A stretch of DNA of 64,000 nt, from NCBI GenBank assembly GCA_016792625.1, contig JAEUKK010000123.1, positions 31,397-95,396 of the forward strand, read 5' to 3'. The translations under genes and the position numbers were made by a program. Below the pieces are notes generated by a model that worked only from the letters and a program-made list of their open reading frames with translations, was not told the origin of the DNA and searched no databases. The DNA is from Deltaproteobacteria bacterium (GTDB lineage Bacteria; Myxococcota_A; UBA796; UBA2385). Positions 54,176 through 62,368 of the stretch are shown here, piece by piece (the first letter of the stretch is position 1; each line of letters begins with the position of its first letter).

Positions 54176-54487
54176 TCAGGCGCTGATGGTCTTGATGAGC
54201 AGGGTGGTCTCGCTGGGGCGGAAGCCGCGCTGCACGCGCGAACGCACCCGGCGGGTGTACTTGAACATGTCGCGCTTGGCGCCCTTGCCGTGGGCAGCGA
54301 CCTCAGCGACGACCTTGGCGCCGGCGACCAGGGGCGCGCCGACCTTGACCCCGTCGGGGCCGCCGACCAGGAGGACCTCGGTCAGCTCGATGGTGCTGCC
54401 GGCCTCGGCGGCGAGGCGCTTGACCGTGAGGGTGGCGCCCTCGGTCACCTTGTGCTGCTGACCGCCTGCGCGGATGATGGCGTACAT
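54176..54487 (-). CDS. rplU: 50S ribosomal protein L21
   Basis: 103 residues from the ATG at 54487 (MYAIIRAGGQQHKVTEGATL). KRDMFKYTRRVRSRVQRGFR and PSETTLLIKTISA match the L21 end. It is the first gene of the rplU-rpmA-obgE-lipoprotein-rsfS-rlmH cluster. The longer frame to 54661 runs into the leader and is not used. Confidence 0.97.
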   Translation of the reverse strand: MYAIIRAGGQQHKVTEGATLTVKRLAAEAGSTIELTEVLLVGGPDGVKVGAPLVAGAKVVAEVAAHGKGAKRDMFKYTRRVRSRVQRGFRPSETTLLIKTISA

Positions 54488-54852
54488 GGGGAGACTCCAG
54501 CCGCGGTGACGCCAGGTGGCGCGGCGCGCGCTCGGCGGAGGGCCAGCGCGCGGCGAGGGGCGGCTGTGGGACGGGCCCCCACCGCGGTCGGGGGGCGCGC
54601 CGGGCTCTGCGCCCGGGGGCGCAGCGGCCGCCGGAGCGGCCACACAGCGTTCTGCTCGCAATTATCGCTCGGTTCGGAACGGCCCGACCGGGCGGGTTGA
54701 TGGCTTGGTGGGCGCAGAGAGGCCCGCCACACGGCAACGGGGGCCGCTTAGGCCGGGCCCGTGGCCCTGTCAAGGCGCCCCGGCGCCCGGTTCTGGCCCG
54801 CTGGCCCCCGCGGCGCGCGGGCGTGGCCTTGCGCCGGCCCCGCCGACAGGCT
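54488..54852 (-). promoter_or_regulatory. Promoter and long leader of the rplU operon (365-base intergenic region)
   Basis: On the minus strand GATAAT (54661-54666) is the best TATAAT match in the window, about 174 bases upstream of the rplU ATG, so the transcript would have a leader of about 165 bases, GC-rich and likely structured. A second copy of the recurrent motif, GGCCTAAGC, lies further upstream (about 54747-54755). Ribosomal protein leaders often carry autoregulatory structures; none could be assigned. No gene was seen in the spacer. Confidence 0.5.
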
Positions 54853-56613
54853 TCAGGCTCGCGGGCCCAAGATGGCGCGCAGCTGGTCAATCCGGCGGTG
54901 CACGTCTTCGGTGGACAGGTCTTGGAAGCGGTCGGGCAACATGCGGCGGGCGCTGGCCTCGAAGACGGCGAGCATCTCCATCAATTCCAGCATGCGCGTG
55001 TCGCGGCTGGGGATCACGTCTTGGACCGCGCCGTCGAGATCGGCCTGCAGCAGGGCGCTCCGGCCGGCTTCGGCGGCGGCAGCGCCCGCGGCGAGCATCA
55101 CGCTCTCCAGCTCGGCGGAGGAGTAGCCCCCGGTCGCCTCAGCCGCCACCTCCACCGAAAGGTAGTCTGGCAGGCCGATCTGGTTGCGCCGGGCCACCGC
55201 CCGCAAGATCTTCTCACGCTCGGCGGGCGCCTCGGGGTGGAAGAAGGGGATCTTCAGATCGAAGCGCCCGGGGCGCTTGAGGTCGGCGTCGAGCTTGTCG
55301 GGGCGGTTGGTCATCATCAAAATGACGACCCGGCCGCGGTGGCTGGTGTCGGACATGAACTCTTTGAGCCGCGCGATGACCCGGCTGCTCGTGCCGCCGT
55401 CGCCGTCGGTGGCCGAGCCCATGCTGCGGTCGGCCTCGTCGATGATGAGCAGCACGTAGCCGAGGCCATCGACGACCTGGAGGATCTTCTCGAGGTTGCC
55501 CTCGGTGCTGCCCACCCACTTCTCGCGGAAGTTCTTGAACTTCAGGCAGGTCAGCCCGCTCTCGGCGGCGAAGGCCTCGGCCAAGAAGGTCTTGCCCGTG
55601 CCCATGGGCCCCACGAAGATGATGCCCATCGGAACCCGGGCCCGGTGGCCGTCTTTGATCGCCTTGGCCACACGCAGCAGGTCTTCTTTGAGGCGGTCCA
55701 TGCCGCCGACCTCGGCAAAACCGTGGCCGGCGTCGACGAACTCGACCAGCCCGTGGCACTCCTGCTCGATGATCCGCTTCTTGCGCCGGGCCACCGCGCG
55801 GAAGGTGATCGCCTCGCCGCTCTGCCGCGCCTGGCGGAAGAGCCCGCGCACCTGCACGAGGCTCAGGCCGGCGGTGACCTTGGCCAGCTGCTCATCGCTG
55901 ACCTCGGCCGAGATGCCCTGCCGGTCGATGCTCCCGAGGAAGCGCAGGCGGGCCGCCTCGTCGGGCAGGGCCACCTTGACCGTGGCCAGCTGGGGGCTGC
56001 CGAGCACGCGGCGGTGCACGTCGCTGAGGTTCTCGGCGCAGAGCACCACGATGTTGTCGCTGTCGAGCAGGGCCGGGTCGCTCGACCAGCGCTGCAGGGC
56101 CACGAGGTTGGCCTTGTCGGCCTCGGACATAAAGCCGAGCTCGCCCATGGGCACGACGGTCTCGACGTAGTCGAAGATCACCGCGCAGGTCTGGCGCGCG
56201 TCGGTGATCAGCTCTTCAAGCAGGGGCAGCACCTCGTCGGGTGAGCGGGGCAGGGTGCCCAGCGGCGAGAGCCCGCGCAGGGCGCGCTTGGTGTTGATCA
56301 ACGTCGCCAGGCGCTTCTCGGTGGCCCGGTCGGGGCAGCGCAGGCCCTCGGACAGGTTGTAGCTGACCACGATCTCTTTGCTGCGGGCGAAGAAGCGCTC
56401 GAGCAGCTCACGCAGGCTCAGCCAAGCGGTGGCCCCGCCCTCAGCCACCCAGGGGTGCAGGTCGCGCAGGTTCCCGTGCACGAGGAACATGCTCGCCTCG
56501 CCCGAGAGGTACCGGCTGCGCAGCTCGTCGGCCCACGGCGGGAGCAGGGGAGCGGCGGGGCCTGCGGGCGCAGCAGCGGTCGGGGCGGTCGGGGCGGTCG
56601 GGGACATGGGCAC
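54853..56613 (-). CDS. Tandem AAA+ ATPase (first module degenerate), Ycf46/eCIS-ATPase-like
   Basis: 586 residues. The C-terminal module is a full AAA+: IIFVGPMGTGKTFLAEAFA (Walker A, 335-342), LLIIDEADRSMG (Walker B, 388-395), MMTNRPDKLDADLKRPGRFD (sensor 1 and Arg finger) and EATGGYSSAELESVMLAAG (sensor 2 region). Residues about 30-270 look like an earlier AAA-type module without Walker A (FLVHGNLRDLHPW, CAVIFDYVETVVPMGELGFM). This arrangement resembles Ycf46 and the ATPases found in extracellular contractile injection clusters. It lies 56 bases downstream of the DUF4157 gene on the same strand, so the two are likely co-transcribed. A -10-like GGTTAGGCC lies at 56632-56641. Confidence 0.8.
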   Translation of the reverse strand: MPMSPTAPTAPTAAAPAGPAAPLLPPWADELRSRYLSGEASMFLVHGNLRDLHPWVAEGGATAWLSLRELLERFFARSKEIVVSYNLSEGLRCPDRATEKRLATLINTKRALRGLSPLGTLPRSPDEVLPLLEELITDARQTCAVIFDYVETVVPMGELGFMSEADKANLVALQRWSSDPALLDSDNIVVLCAENLSDVHRRVLGSPQLATVKVALPDEAARLRFLGSIDRQGISAEVSDEQLAKVTAGLSLVQVRGLFRQARQSGEAITFRAVARRKKRIIEQECHGLVEFVDAGHGFAEVGGMDRLKEDLLRVAKAIKDGHRARVPMGIIFVGPMGTGKTFLAEAFAAESGLTCLKFKNFREKWVGSTEGNLEKILQVVDGLGYVLLIIDEADRSMGSATDGDGGTSSRVIARLKEFMSDTSHRGRVVILMMTNRPDKLDADLKRPGRFDLKIPFFHPEAPAEREKILRAVARRNQIGLPDYLSVEVAAEATGGYSSAELESVMLAAGAAAAEAGRSALLQADLDGAVQDVIPSRDTRMLELMEMLAVFEASARRMLPDRFQDLSTEDVHRRIDQLRAILGPRA

Positions 56614-56669
56614 CTCCAGCGGCGGGGGCGCGGCCTAACCGACCGGGCCCCCGACCCCTGGCGCCCACC

Positions 56670-58199
56670 TCAGGCGCGGTTGGCCCGGGCGATCTTCGCC
56701 TCGATCAAGCCCTGGATCGAGCCGAAGGACTTGGTCCGGCCGTCGCGGGCGTAGTTGCCGTACTTGACCTTGGCGTTCGGGTCGTTGCCCCGGGTGCGCG
56801 AGCCGCCGCCGCTGGCGCCGATCGTCGAGCTGCCCGAGCCCATGTAGATCTCGATGTGGCTGGTGCTGCCGCCGCCGCTGTAGAAGACCATGTCGCCGCG
56901 GCGCGGGTTTTGGGTCTTGGGCAGCCGGCCTTTGATGCCGCCGGCGGTGTCATCGCCCCAGTTGACCAGGCCGGTCTCTTGGCGCAGCACGTAGAGGGCG
57001 AAGCCCGAGCAGTCGAAGTTGGCCGGGCCGTCGGCCCCCCACCAGTAGAGCTTGCCGAGGTGCTTCTCGGCCGCGCTGATCACCTTGTCGCGCCACTCAG
57101 TCACGTTCTTGGGCTCGACGCCGCCCTTGTCACCCTTGTCGCCGCCGCCGCCGTTGTGGCTCGGGGCCGCGCCCACCGGCTTGCTGGTCGGCGACTGCAG
57201 GGCGGCTGCGGTCTTGGGGCCCACCACGCCATCGACCCCGAGGCCGTTGGCGGACTGAAAGCCGCGCACGGCGTTGGCGGTCATCGCGCCGAACTCTTGG
57301 TCAACGACGATGCGCGCGCCTTTTTGGTTGAGCAGCTGCTGGAGGATGCGCACGCCAGCCCCGGCCGCCCCCTGCTGCAGCGGCAGGTAGCGGGAGAGCT
57401 CGCCGGTGGCCGCGGTCGGGCGGTCTTGACCGCCGCCGCCGGTGTTGCCGCCGGCGCCCGGCGCCTGGGTGGCGTAGCGGTTGAGCGCCCGGGCGGTCGC
57501 CGGGCCGACCACGCCGTCAGCGGCGAGGCGGTTCGCGGCCTGGAAGCGGCGCACCGCCCGGTGGGTGTTCGCGCCGAAGTCGCCGTCGACCCCGACCCCA
57601 AAACCGGCCTTGCCGAGCAAGGTCTGCAGGGTGGCGACCTGGCCGCCGCGGCTGCCGCGCTGCAGGGTCGGAGAGCCGCTCAGCGTCGTCGAACCGGTGG
57701 GGCTGCGCTGCAGCTGGGCCTGCCCGCCCGCCGCCGGCTTGAGCGTGGGCGCGGGGCCGCCAAAGCCCCGCTCGCCCCAGGCCCGGAACCGTTTGCCCGC
57801 GTCATCGGCGCCCTGCTCACCTTTGTCACCGGCGAGGTCGACGCCGGCGGTCTTGCCCTGGGGGGCCAGGGCGTGGGCGACCTCGTGGCCGATGAGCTCG
57901 AGGCTGGCCGGGTCGGCGGCGTCGGGCCGCACGCCGGCGCCGAAGGACATGTCTTTGCCCTCGGCGTGGGCCTCGGCCCCGATCGCCGCGTTGGCCGCCG
58001 CCTCGCCGAAGACCGCGTTGAGCCCGAAGATGCGGTCGCCGAAAGCAGCGGCCAGCGCGCCATCGACGCGACCCTCGCCGGTCGGCCCCCGGCGTTGGGC
58101 GGCGCCGTTGCCGCGGCCGGCGCCCTGCGCGGCGGCGGGGCCGGCGGCCTCGGGGCCACGGGGGGCGGCGCTCTGCTCAGGTTTGCGATGGGACAGCAT
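56670..58199 (-). CDS. DUF4157 - two peptidoglycan-binding repeats - NlpC/P60 hydrolase fusion
   Basis: 509 residues from the ATG at 58199. The order is a Pro/Ala/Gly-rich start, then DUF4157 at about 55-120 with the HExxH site LELIGHEVAHALA. Two PG_binding_1 domains follow at about 165-240 and 250-325 (VATLQTLLGKAGFGVGVDGD, GVRILQQLLNQKGARIVVDQ). A NlpC/P60 cysteine peptidase is at about 380-500: GPANFDCSGFALYVLRQETG for the Cys, RRGDMVFYSGG, and TSHIEIYMGSG for the His. No signal peptide is seen. DUF4157 is typical of cargo delivered by extracellular contractile injection systems, so a cell-wall-cleaving effector or toxin is a reasonable inference. Confidence 0.85.
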   Translation of the reverse strand: MLSHRKPEQSAAPRGPEAAGPAAAQGAGRGNGAAQRRGPTGEGRVDGALAAAFGDRIFGLNAVFGEAAANAAIGAEAHAEGKDMSFGAGVRPDAADPASLELIGHEVAHALAPQGKTAGVDLAGDKGEQGADDAGKRFRAWGERGFGGPAPTLKPAAGGQAQLQRSPTGSTTLSGSPTLQRGSRGGQVATLQTLLGKAGFGVGVDGDFGANTHRAVRRFQAANRLAADGVVGPATARALNRYATQAPGAGGNTGGGGQDRPTAATGELSRYLPLQQGAAGAGVRILQQLLNQKGARIVVDQEFGAMTANAVRGFQSANGLGVDGVVGPKTAAALQSPTSKPVGAAPSHNGGGGDKGDKGGVEPKNVTEWRDKVISAAEKHLGKLYWWGADGPANFDCSGFALYVLRQETGLVNWGDDTAGGIKGRLPKTQNPRRGDMVFYSGGGSTSHIEIYMGSGSSTIGASGGGSRTRGNDPNAKVKYGNYARDGRTKSFGSIQGLIEAKIARANRA

Positions 58200-58262
58200 G
58201 GGGGCCTCCGCGCGGTGTGCGGTGAACTTCGCACAGTGCGGGCGCCGGTGGATGCCCTGCCG

Positions 58263-58292
58263 ATGACATCGGCGGCGGCAGTCCGATGTCAT
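58263..58292. promoter_or_regulatory. Perfect 10-base inverted repeat upstream of the DUF4157 gene
   Basis: ATGACATCGG (58263-58272) and CCGATGTCAT (58283-58292) are perfect reverse complements with a 10-base spacer, 64 bases before the ATG at 58199. The 20-base centre-to-centre distance of the arms fits a dimeric repressor or activator reading two helical turns. No T-run, so a terminator is less likely. Confidence 0.55.
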
Positions 58293-58314
58293 GCCCCCCA
58301 TGGGTCCGCGATGC

Positions 58315-60966
58315 TCAGCCCGGCGGCCAGCTTCGGCAGAGGCGAAAACCGACGCTCTGGCTGCGGTCCCGCGGGTCAGACCAGCCGCGGGTGGCCGCCC
58401 GGCAGAGCTGGGGGTGGTTGTTCCAGCCGCCGCCGCGCAGGGTCGGCAGCTGGGCGAGCTGGGGCGCGTCTGCCCCCCAGCGGTTGCGGGTCCACTCGCG
58501 GCAGCCGCCGGCGAGGTCGGCCACGCCGAAGGGCCCCTCGTCCACCGGGGCGGCCCCGACCGGCTTGGGCCCGATCTCCGCGCCCTCGGGGTGGGAGTTG
58601 CGGTGCCAGGCCCAGGTCGGGTCGAGCTGCTCTCCCCAGGGGAAGGTGCGGCCGTCCGCGCCCCGCGCCGCCCGCTCCCACTCCAGCTCATCGGGCAGGC
58701 GCCAGGGCAGGCCCGCGCGCGCGGCGGCCCAGGCGGCGTGGGCCTCGGCGCCCGCGAGATCGACCATCAGCGCGGGGTGCTCGGGCAGCCAAACGTGGCC
58801 CTCGGCGTCGACCCCCAGGCGCAGGTGGCCCGGCGGGCCCGGGTCACGCTCGAGCAGCAAGCGGCCGCGCGCGCCGCCCGGCCCGGGGCGCTCGCGGGGG
58901 GCGGCGGCCAGGGCCTCCTCTTCGAGACCGACGTCGATCATGGCGTTGAGCACGGCAAGGTGCTCGCGGTTCCGCACCGGGTAGCGGCGCATCACCACAC
59001 CCTCAACCCAGACCCGGCCAGCGGGCGCGGCGTTGGCAGCGCCCGGATCTCCGCCGATGAGCGTCCAGCCCGGCGTGACCAGCCGGTCCTCGGGGCCGAG
59101 CTCACCCAGCTGCGGCAGGCGCAGGGGTGCGCCCTGCCAATCCTCGTGCTGCAAGCGGCGGATCAGCAGGGGGTGCCATACTTCAGCGTGGCCCTCGGCA
59201 AAGAGGCGCAGGCGGTAGCTGCCGCGGGGCAGGGCGCGCGCGACCAGCGGGGTCTGGCCCAGATCTTCGACGAAGCGCAGGCGTGACCGCCGCCCTTCGC
59301 GCACATCGGCCCACAGCTCCACACGGGTGGGGATGGCGCAGCGCAGGGTAAAGGCCCCGTCCCCGCGCAGGTAGTCGGCGTGGCCGCCGTCATCGACCGC
59401 GGCCAGCTCCAGCGCCCAGGCCTCGGCCGCCGCCTCATCCCCCCGGGCCTCGGCCTCGGCGTGCTGGGCCCGAAAACGCTGGGCCAGCCGCGCCCGCGCC
59501 TCGGGCAGGTCGGCGGCGTGGGTGAGCGCGGCGCGCAGGGCCTGCACCCGCCGCAGCTCGGCGGTGGCCGCGGCGCGCACCAGGCGCTCGGCCTCGTCCT
59601 GTTGGGCCCAGACCGGGGCCTTCTCCACCTCGGGCGCGGTCGGAGAGAGCCGGGCGGCGGCGGTCTCGGCGGCGGCCCGCAGCGCGGCGGCGGCGGCGCG
59701 GTCCCGGGCGGCGGCCTCGGCCTCGCGGTCGGCCTCGGCGACCAGCGCGAGGGCGTCCACCCGCCGACGGGCCCCGTCCAGCCAGCGCAGCAGCTCGGCG
59801 GCCACCGGGGCGGCGCTGGGCGGCCGGCGCGCCGGGTCGGGATCGACGCAGCGGGCGGCCAGCTCGACCAGCCCACCCGCGCCGGCGGGCAGGGGCTGGG
59901 CCTCGGTCAATACGTCCTCGATCATGCGCCCGAGGGCAAAGACGTCAAAACCCGGCGCCGGCGGCGCGCCCCGCAGCTGCTCGGGCGGCATGAAGCCCAG
60001 CGTGCCCACCGCGCCGCGGGTGAGCTGGCGGGCGGCGGCCTCACCGGCCCCGAGCAGGGCGCCGGTGTCGGCGGCGAGGCCCCAGTCGAGCACCAGCACC
60101 TCGCCGTGCGCGCCCACGCAGACGTTGTCGGGCTTCAGATCGCGGTGCACCACGCCCTGGCTGTGGGCGAAGCTGATCGCCTCGGCCACCCGCAGCAAGA
60201 GCTGGGCGCGGGCGCGCAGCCAAGGGCCGGGCTCTTCGTGGGGGCCCCGGCGCAGATCGGCGGAGAGGGGGCGTCCCTGCACCCGCAGCATCGTATAGTA
60301 GGGCCGACCATCGGGGAGGGTGCTGAGCTCGTGGATCGGCACCACCCCGGGGTGCTGCAGGCGGGCGGTCAGGCGCGCCTCGCGCAAAAAGCGCTCCACG
60401 AGGTTGGGGTGGCCGGCCAGCCGCCCGTGGATCACCTTCAGCGCCACCACGCAGCCGAGGCGCAGGTCCTCGGCCAGCCAGACCTCCCCCATGCCGCCGC
60501 GCCCGAGCAGGCCCGAGACCCGCAGGTGGGGCGGGGTCGGCGGCGCCGCAGACGGGCCGCTGGCCACCGGGGTCAGCGAGGGCGGGGTGGTCTCGCCCGC
60601 CGGGCCGCCGATGGGCGGGTCGTCGAGGCTGCCGTCCAACGTGGCGTTGTCGCCCTGGGCCCGCAGCGCGGCGAGGGCGGCGCGCAGGGCGGCGTTCGGA
60701 TCGGTGGGGCTGGTCTCGGCCCAGGCCGGGCCCAGCAGGTCGGGGGCCGTCGGCTGCGGCGGCTCACCCGGATCGGTGGGCGGGGTCGGCGCCGGGCCCC
60801 AGCCCAGGCCCGGGTCGGTCTCGGCCACCGGGGCCTGGCCGGCGAGGGCGGCGCGCAGGGCGGCGTCGGGGTCGCGGGTGGGCGGGGCGGCGGGCACGGG
60901 GCGCAGGCCGCTGCCCGCGGTCGAGGCCGCCGAGGGGCGGGGCCCGGCCGGGCGCCGCGGGGGCAT
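58315..60966 (-). CDS. Ser/Thr protein kinase fused to a formylglycine-generating-enzyme-like (SUMF1) domain
   Basis: 883 residues from the ATG at 60966, two bases after the upstream stop. After a Pro-rich linker of about 130 residues, the kinase has SGLLGRGGMGEVWLAEDLR, VALKVIHGRL, VVHRDLKPDNVCVGAHG, VLDWGLAADTG (DWG instead of DFG) and GTLGFMPPEQLRG, spanning about 140-390. A helical Arg/Ala-rich region (about 400-530) and a beta region follow. The SUMF1-like domain is at about 640-880: LEWERAARGADGRTFPWGEQ, FGVADLAGGCREWTRNRWGA, LRGGGWNNHPQLCRAATRGW, SVGFRLCRSW. Such fusions are common in Myxococcota and are thought to be sensor kinases. Confidence 0.92.
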   Translation of the reverse strand: MPPRRPAGPRPSAASTAGSGLRPVPAAPPTRDPDAALRAALAGQAPVAETDPGLGWGPAPTPPTDPGEPPQPTAPDLLGPAWAETSPTDPNAALRAALAALRAQGDNATLDGSLDDPPIGGPAGETTPPSLTPVASGPSAAPPTPPHLRVSGLLGRGGMGEVWLAEDLRLGCVVALKVIHGRLAGHPNLVERFLREARLTARLQHPGVVPIHELSTLPDGRPYYTMLRVQGRPLSADLRRGPHEEPGPWLRARAQLLLRVAEAISFAHSQGVVHRDLKPDNVCVGAHGEVLVLDWGLAADTGALLGAGEAAARQLTRGAVGTLGFMPPEQLRGAPPAPGFDVFALGRMIEDVLTEAQPLPAGAGGLVELAARCVDPDPARRPPSAAPVAAELLRWLDGARRRVDALALVAEADREAEAAARDRAAAAALRAAAETAAARLSPTAPEVEKAPVWAQQDEAERLVRAAATAELRRVQALRAALTHAADLPEARARLAQRFRAQHAEAEARGDEAAAEAWALELAAVDDGGHADYLRGDGAFTLRCAIPTRVELWADVREGRRSRLRFVEDLGQTPLVARALPRGSYRLRLFAEGHAEVWHPLLIRRLQHEDWQGAPLRLPQLGELGPEDRLVTPGWTLIGGDPGAANAAPAGRVWVEGVVMRRYPVRNREHLAVLNAMIDVGLEEEALAAAPRERPGPGGARGRLLLERDPGPPGHLRLGVDAEGHVWLPEHPALMVDLAGAEAHAAWAAARAGLPWRLPDELEWERAARGADGRTFPWGEQLDPTWAWHRNSHPEGAEIGPKPVGAAPVDEGPFGVADLAGGCREWTRNRWGADAPQLAQLPTLRGGGWNNHPQLCRAATRGWSDPRDRSQSVGFRLCRSWPPG

Positions 60967-60968
60967 GC

Positions 60969-62327
60969 TCAGCCCCCCGCCGGCGCCAGCGGCGCGATGG
61001 AGAGGTCGGCCCACACGCCATAGTGGTCAGACAGCTCGTGGTTGCCGGTCGGCAAGGTCATCGGGTCGACGTAGGCCTGCCCGGTGGCGTGCACGCCCAC
61101 CGCCGCGCTGTGGTCCCGCAAGAAGAGGTAGTCGAGCCGGGCGGGGTACTCCTCGCCGGCGTAGCTGGCGAAGTAGAGCGAATTGCAGTCAGTGGCGCTA
61201 AAGACGCCGGTCGGCACCGCCCCGCAGGCCCCGCCCAGGGCCTGGCTGGCCCAGCTCGGCGCCCAGAGCGGCAGGGCGGCCATCGCGGCCACGTCGCCCG
61301 CGGGGGCGGCCAGCGCGGCGACGTCGAGCAGGTCGCCATAGTGGCGCAGCAAGGGGTAGGTGATCGCGTTGCGCCACCACTGCTCGACCGGCTTGCCCTT
61401 GACCTCGCCGAAGCGGTCGTGGGGGTAATAGGGCGCCGCGTTGAGATCGACGCCCAGCAGCACGATCACGTCCTCTGGTGCGTCATTGACCGCGAGCGCG
61501 AGCTGCCGGGCCTGCAGGCTGCGCTCGCGCCAGAATTGCGGCCAGGCCTGCGGGTGCGCCGAGGCCACCCGCAGCCGCCGGCCCGAGGGCGCGTGGGTGA
61601 AGGTCCAGCTCAGCCAGCCGCGGCGCACATTGGGGCCCGGCCAGCGCTCGATGCGGCGCTGGACCTCGAACTGGCCCTCGGTGCGCTGCTCGGGGCCGCT
61701 GACCAGCGCGGCCTTGACCAAGATCATGATCCCGTGCTGCACGTGGCGGCGCTCCTCGCCCGCCCACCAGCGGTAGCCGGCGGCCTCGGCCGCTTGGGCG
61801 AGCAGGGCCACGTCCTCCCACTCCCAGACCTCTTGCAGCAAAATGACGTCCCAGCCGTCGTTCAGCAGCCGCTCGGGCAGCGCGAGGCGCCGGCTGTCGC
61901 GGTGGGGCACCTTGACGTGCCCGGCGATGTACTTGCGGTCGAGCAGGCCGGTGTTGTAGCTGAGCGCCCGCAGGGGGGCGGCGCCCGGGGCGACCGCGGC
62001 GCGCTGCTCGCCGAGCCGGCGGTCGACCTGCAGCAAGAAGCGCGGGTCGGGCGCGCTGAAGAAGGCGGGCGGCGGCCCACGCAGCAGGTCGACCACCTTG
62101 GGCCCATCGGGGTCGACGCCGATCAGGCCGCCGATCGGCGCGTCGGGCGGGCGCAGGGCGGCGCTGAGGTGGGCGAGCGGGAGGTTCGCCGCCAACAAGG
62201 CCTGATCTTTGGGGTGGGCCCCCAGCGGCGGGGCGGGGTCGCGGCCGGCCACCGCGGCGGGGCCGCCGAGCAGGGCGCCGAGCGCGAGGGCGATCCGGCG
62301 CAGGGCGGCGCGGCGGGGCGAGGGCAT
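60969..62327 (-). CDS. Exported endonuclease/exonuclease/phosphatase-fold hydrolase
   Basis: 452 residues with a signal peptide (ALALGALLGGPAAVA, about 1-28). The DNase-I-like catalytic set is present: RALSYNTGLL, VILLQEVWEWEDV (metal Glu), VASAHPQAWPQF (His), VLLGVDLNAAPY (Asp-x-Asn), and LSDHYGVWADL (final His). The resemblance is to bacterial sphingomyelinases and secreted DNases; which one cannot be decided. It is likely periplasmic or secreted. The kinase gene starts two bases after its stop. Confidence 0.85.
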   Translation of the reverse strand: MPSPRRAALRRIALALGALLGGPAAVAGRDPAPPLGAHPKDQALLAANLPLAHLSAALRPPDAPIGGLIGVDPDGPKVVDLLRGPPPAFFSAPDPRFLLQVDRRLGEQRAAVAPGAAPLRALSYNTGLLDRKYIAGHVKVPHRDSRRLALPERLLNDGWDVILLQEVWEWEDVALLAQAAEAAGYRWWAGEERRHVQHGIMILVKAALVSGPEQRTEGQFEVQRRIERWPGPNVRRGWLSWTFTHAPSGRRLRVASAHPQAWPQFWRERSLQARQLALAVNDAPEDVIVLLGVDLNAAPYYPHDRFGEVKGKPVEQWWRNAITYPLLRHYGDLLDVAALAAPAGDVAAMAALPLWAPSWASQALGGACGAVPTGVFSATDCNSLYFASYAGEEYPARLDYLFLRDHSAAVGVHATGQAYVDPMTLPTGNHELSDHYGVWADLSIAPLAPAGG

Positions 62328-62368
62328 GGGGCCTCCGGGCGGGCGGCCCGCGGGGGCCAGGGGCGAGC

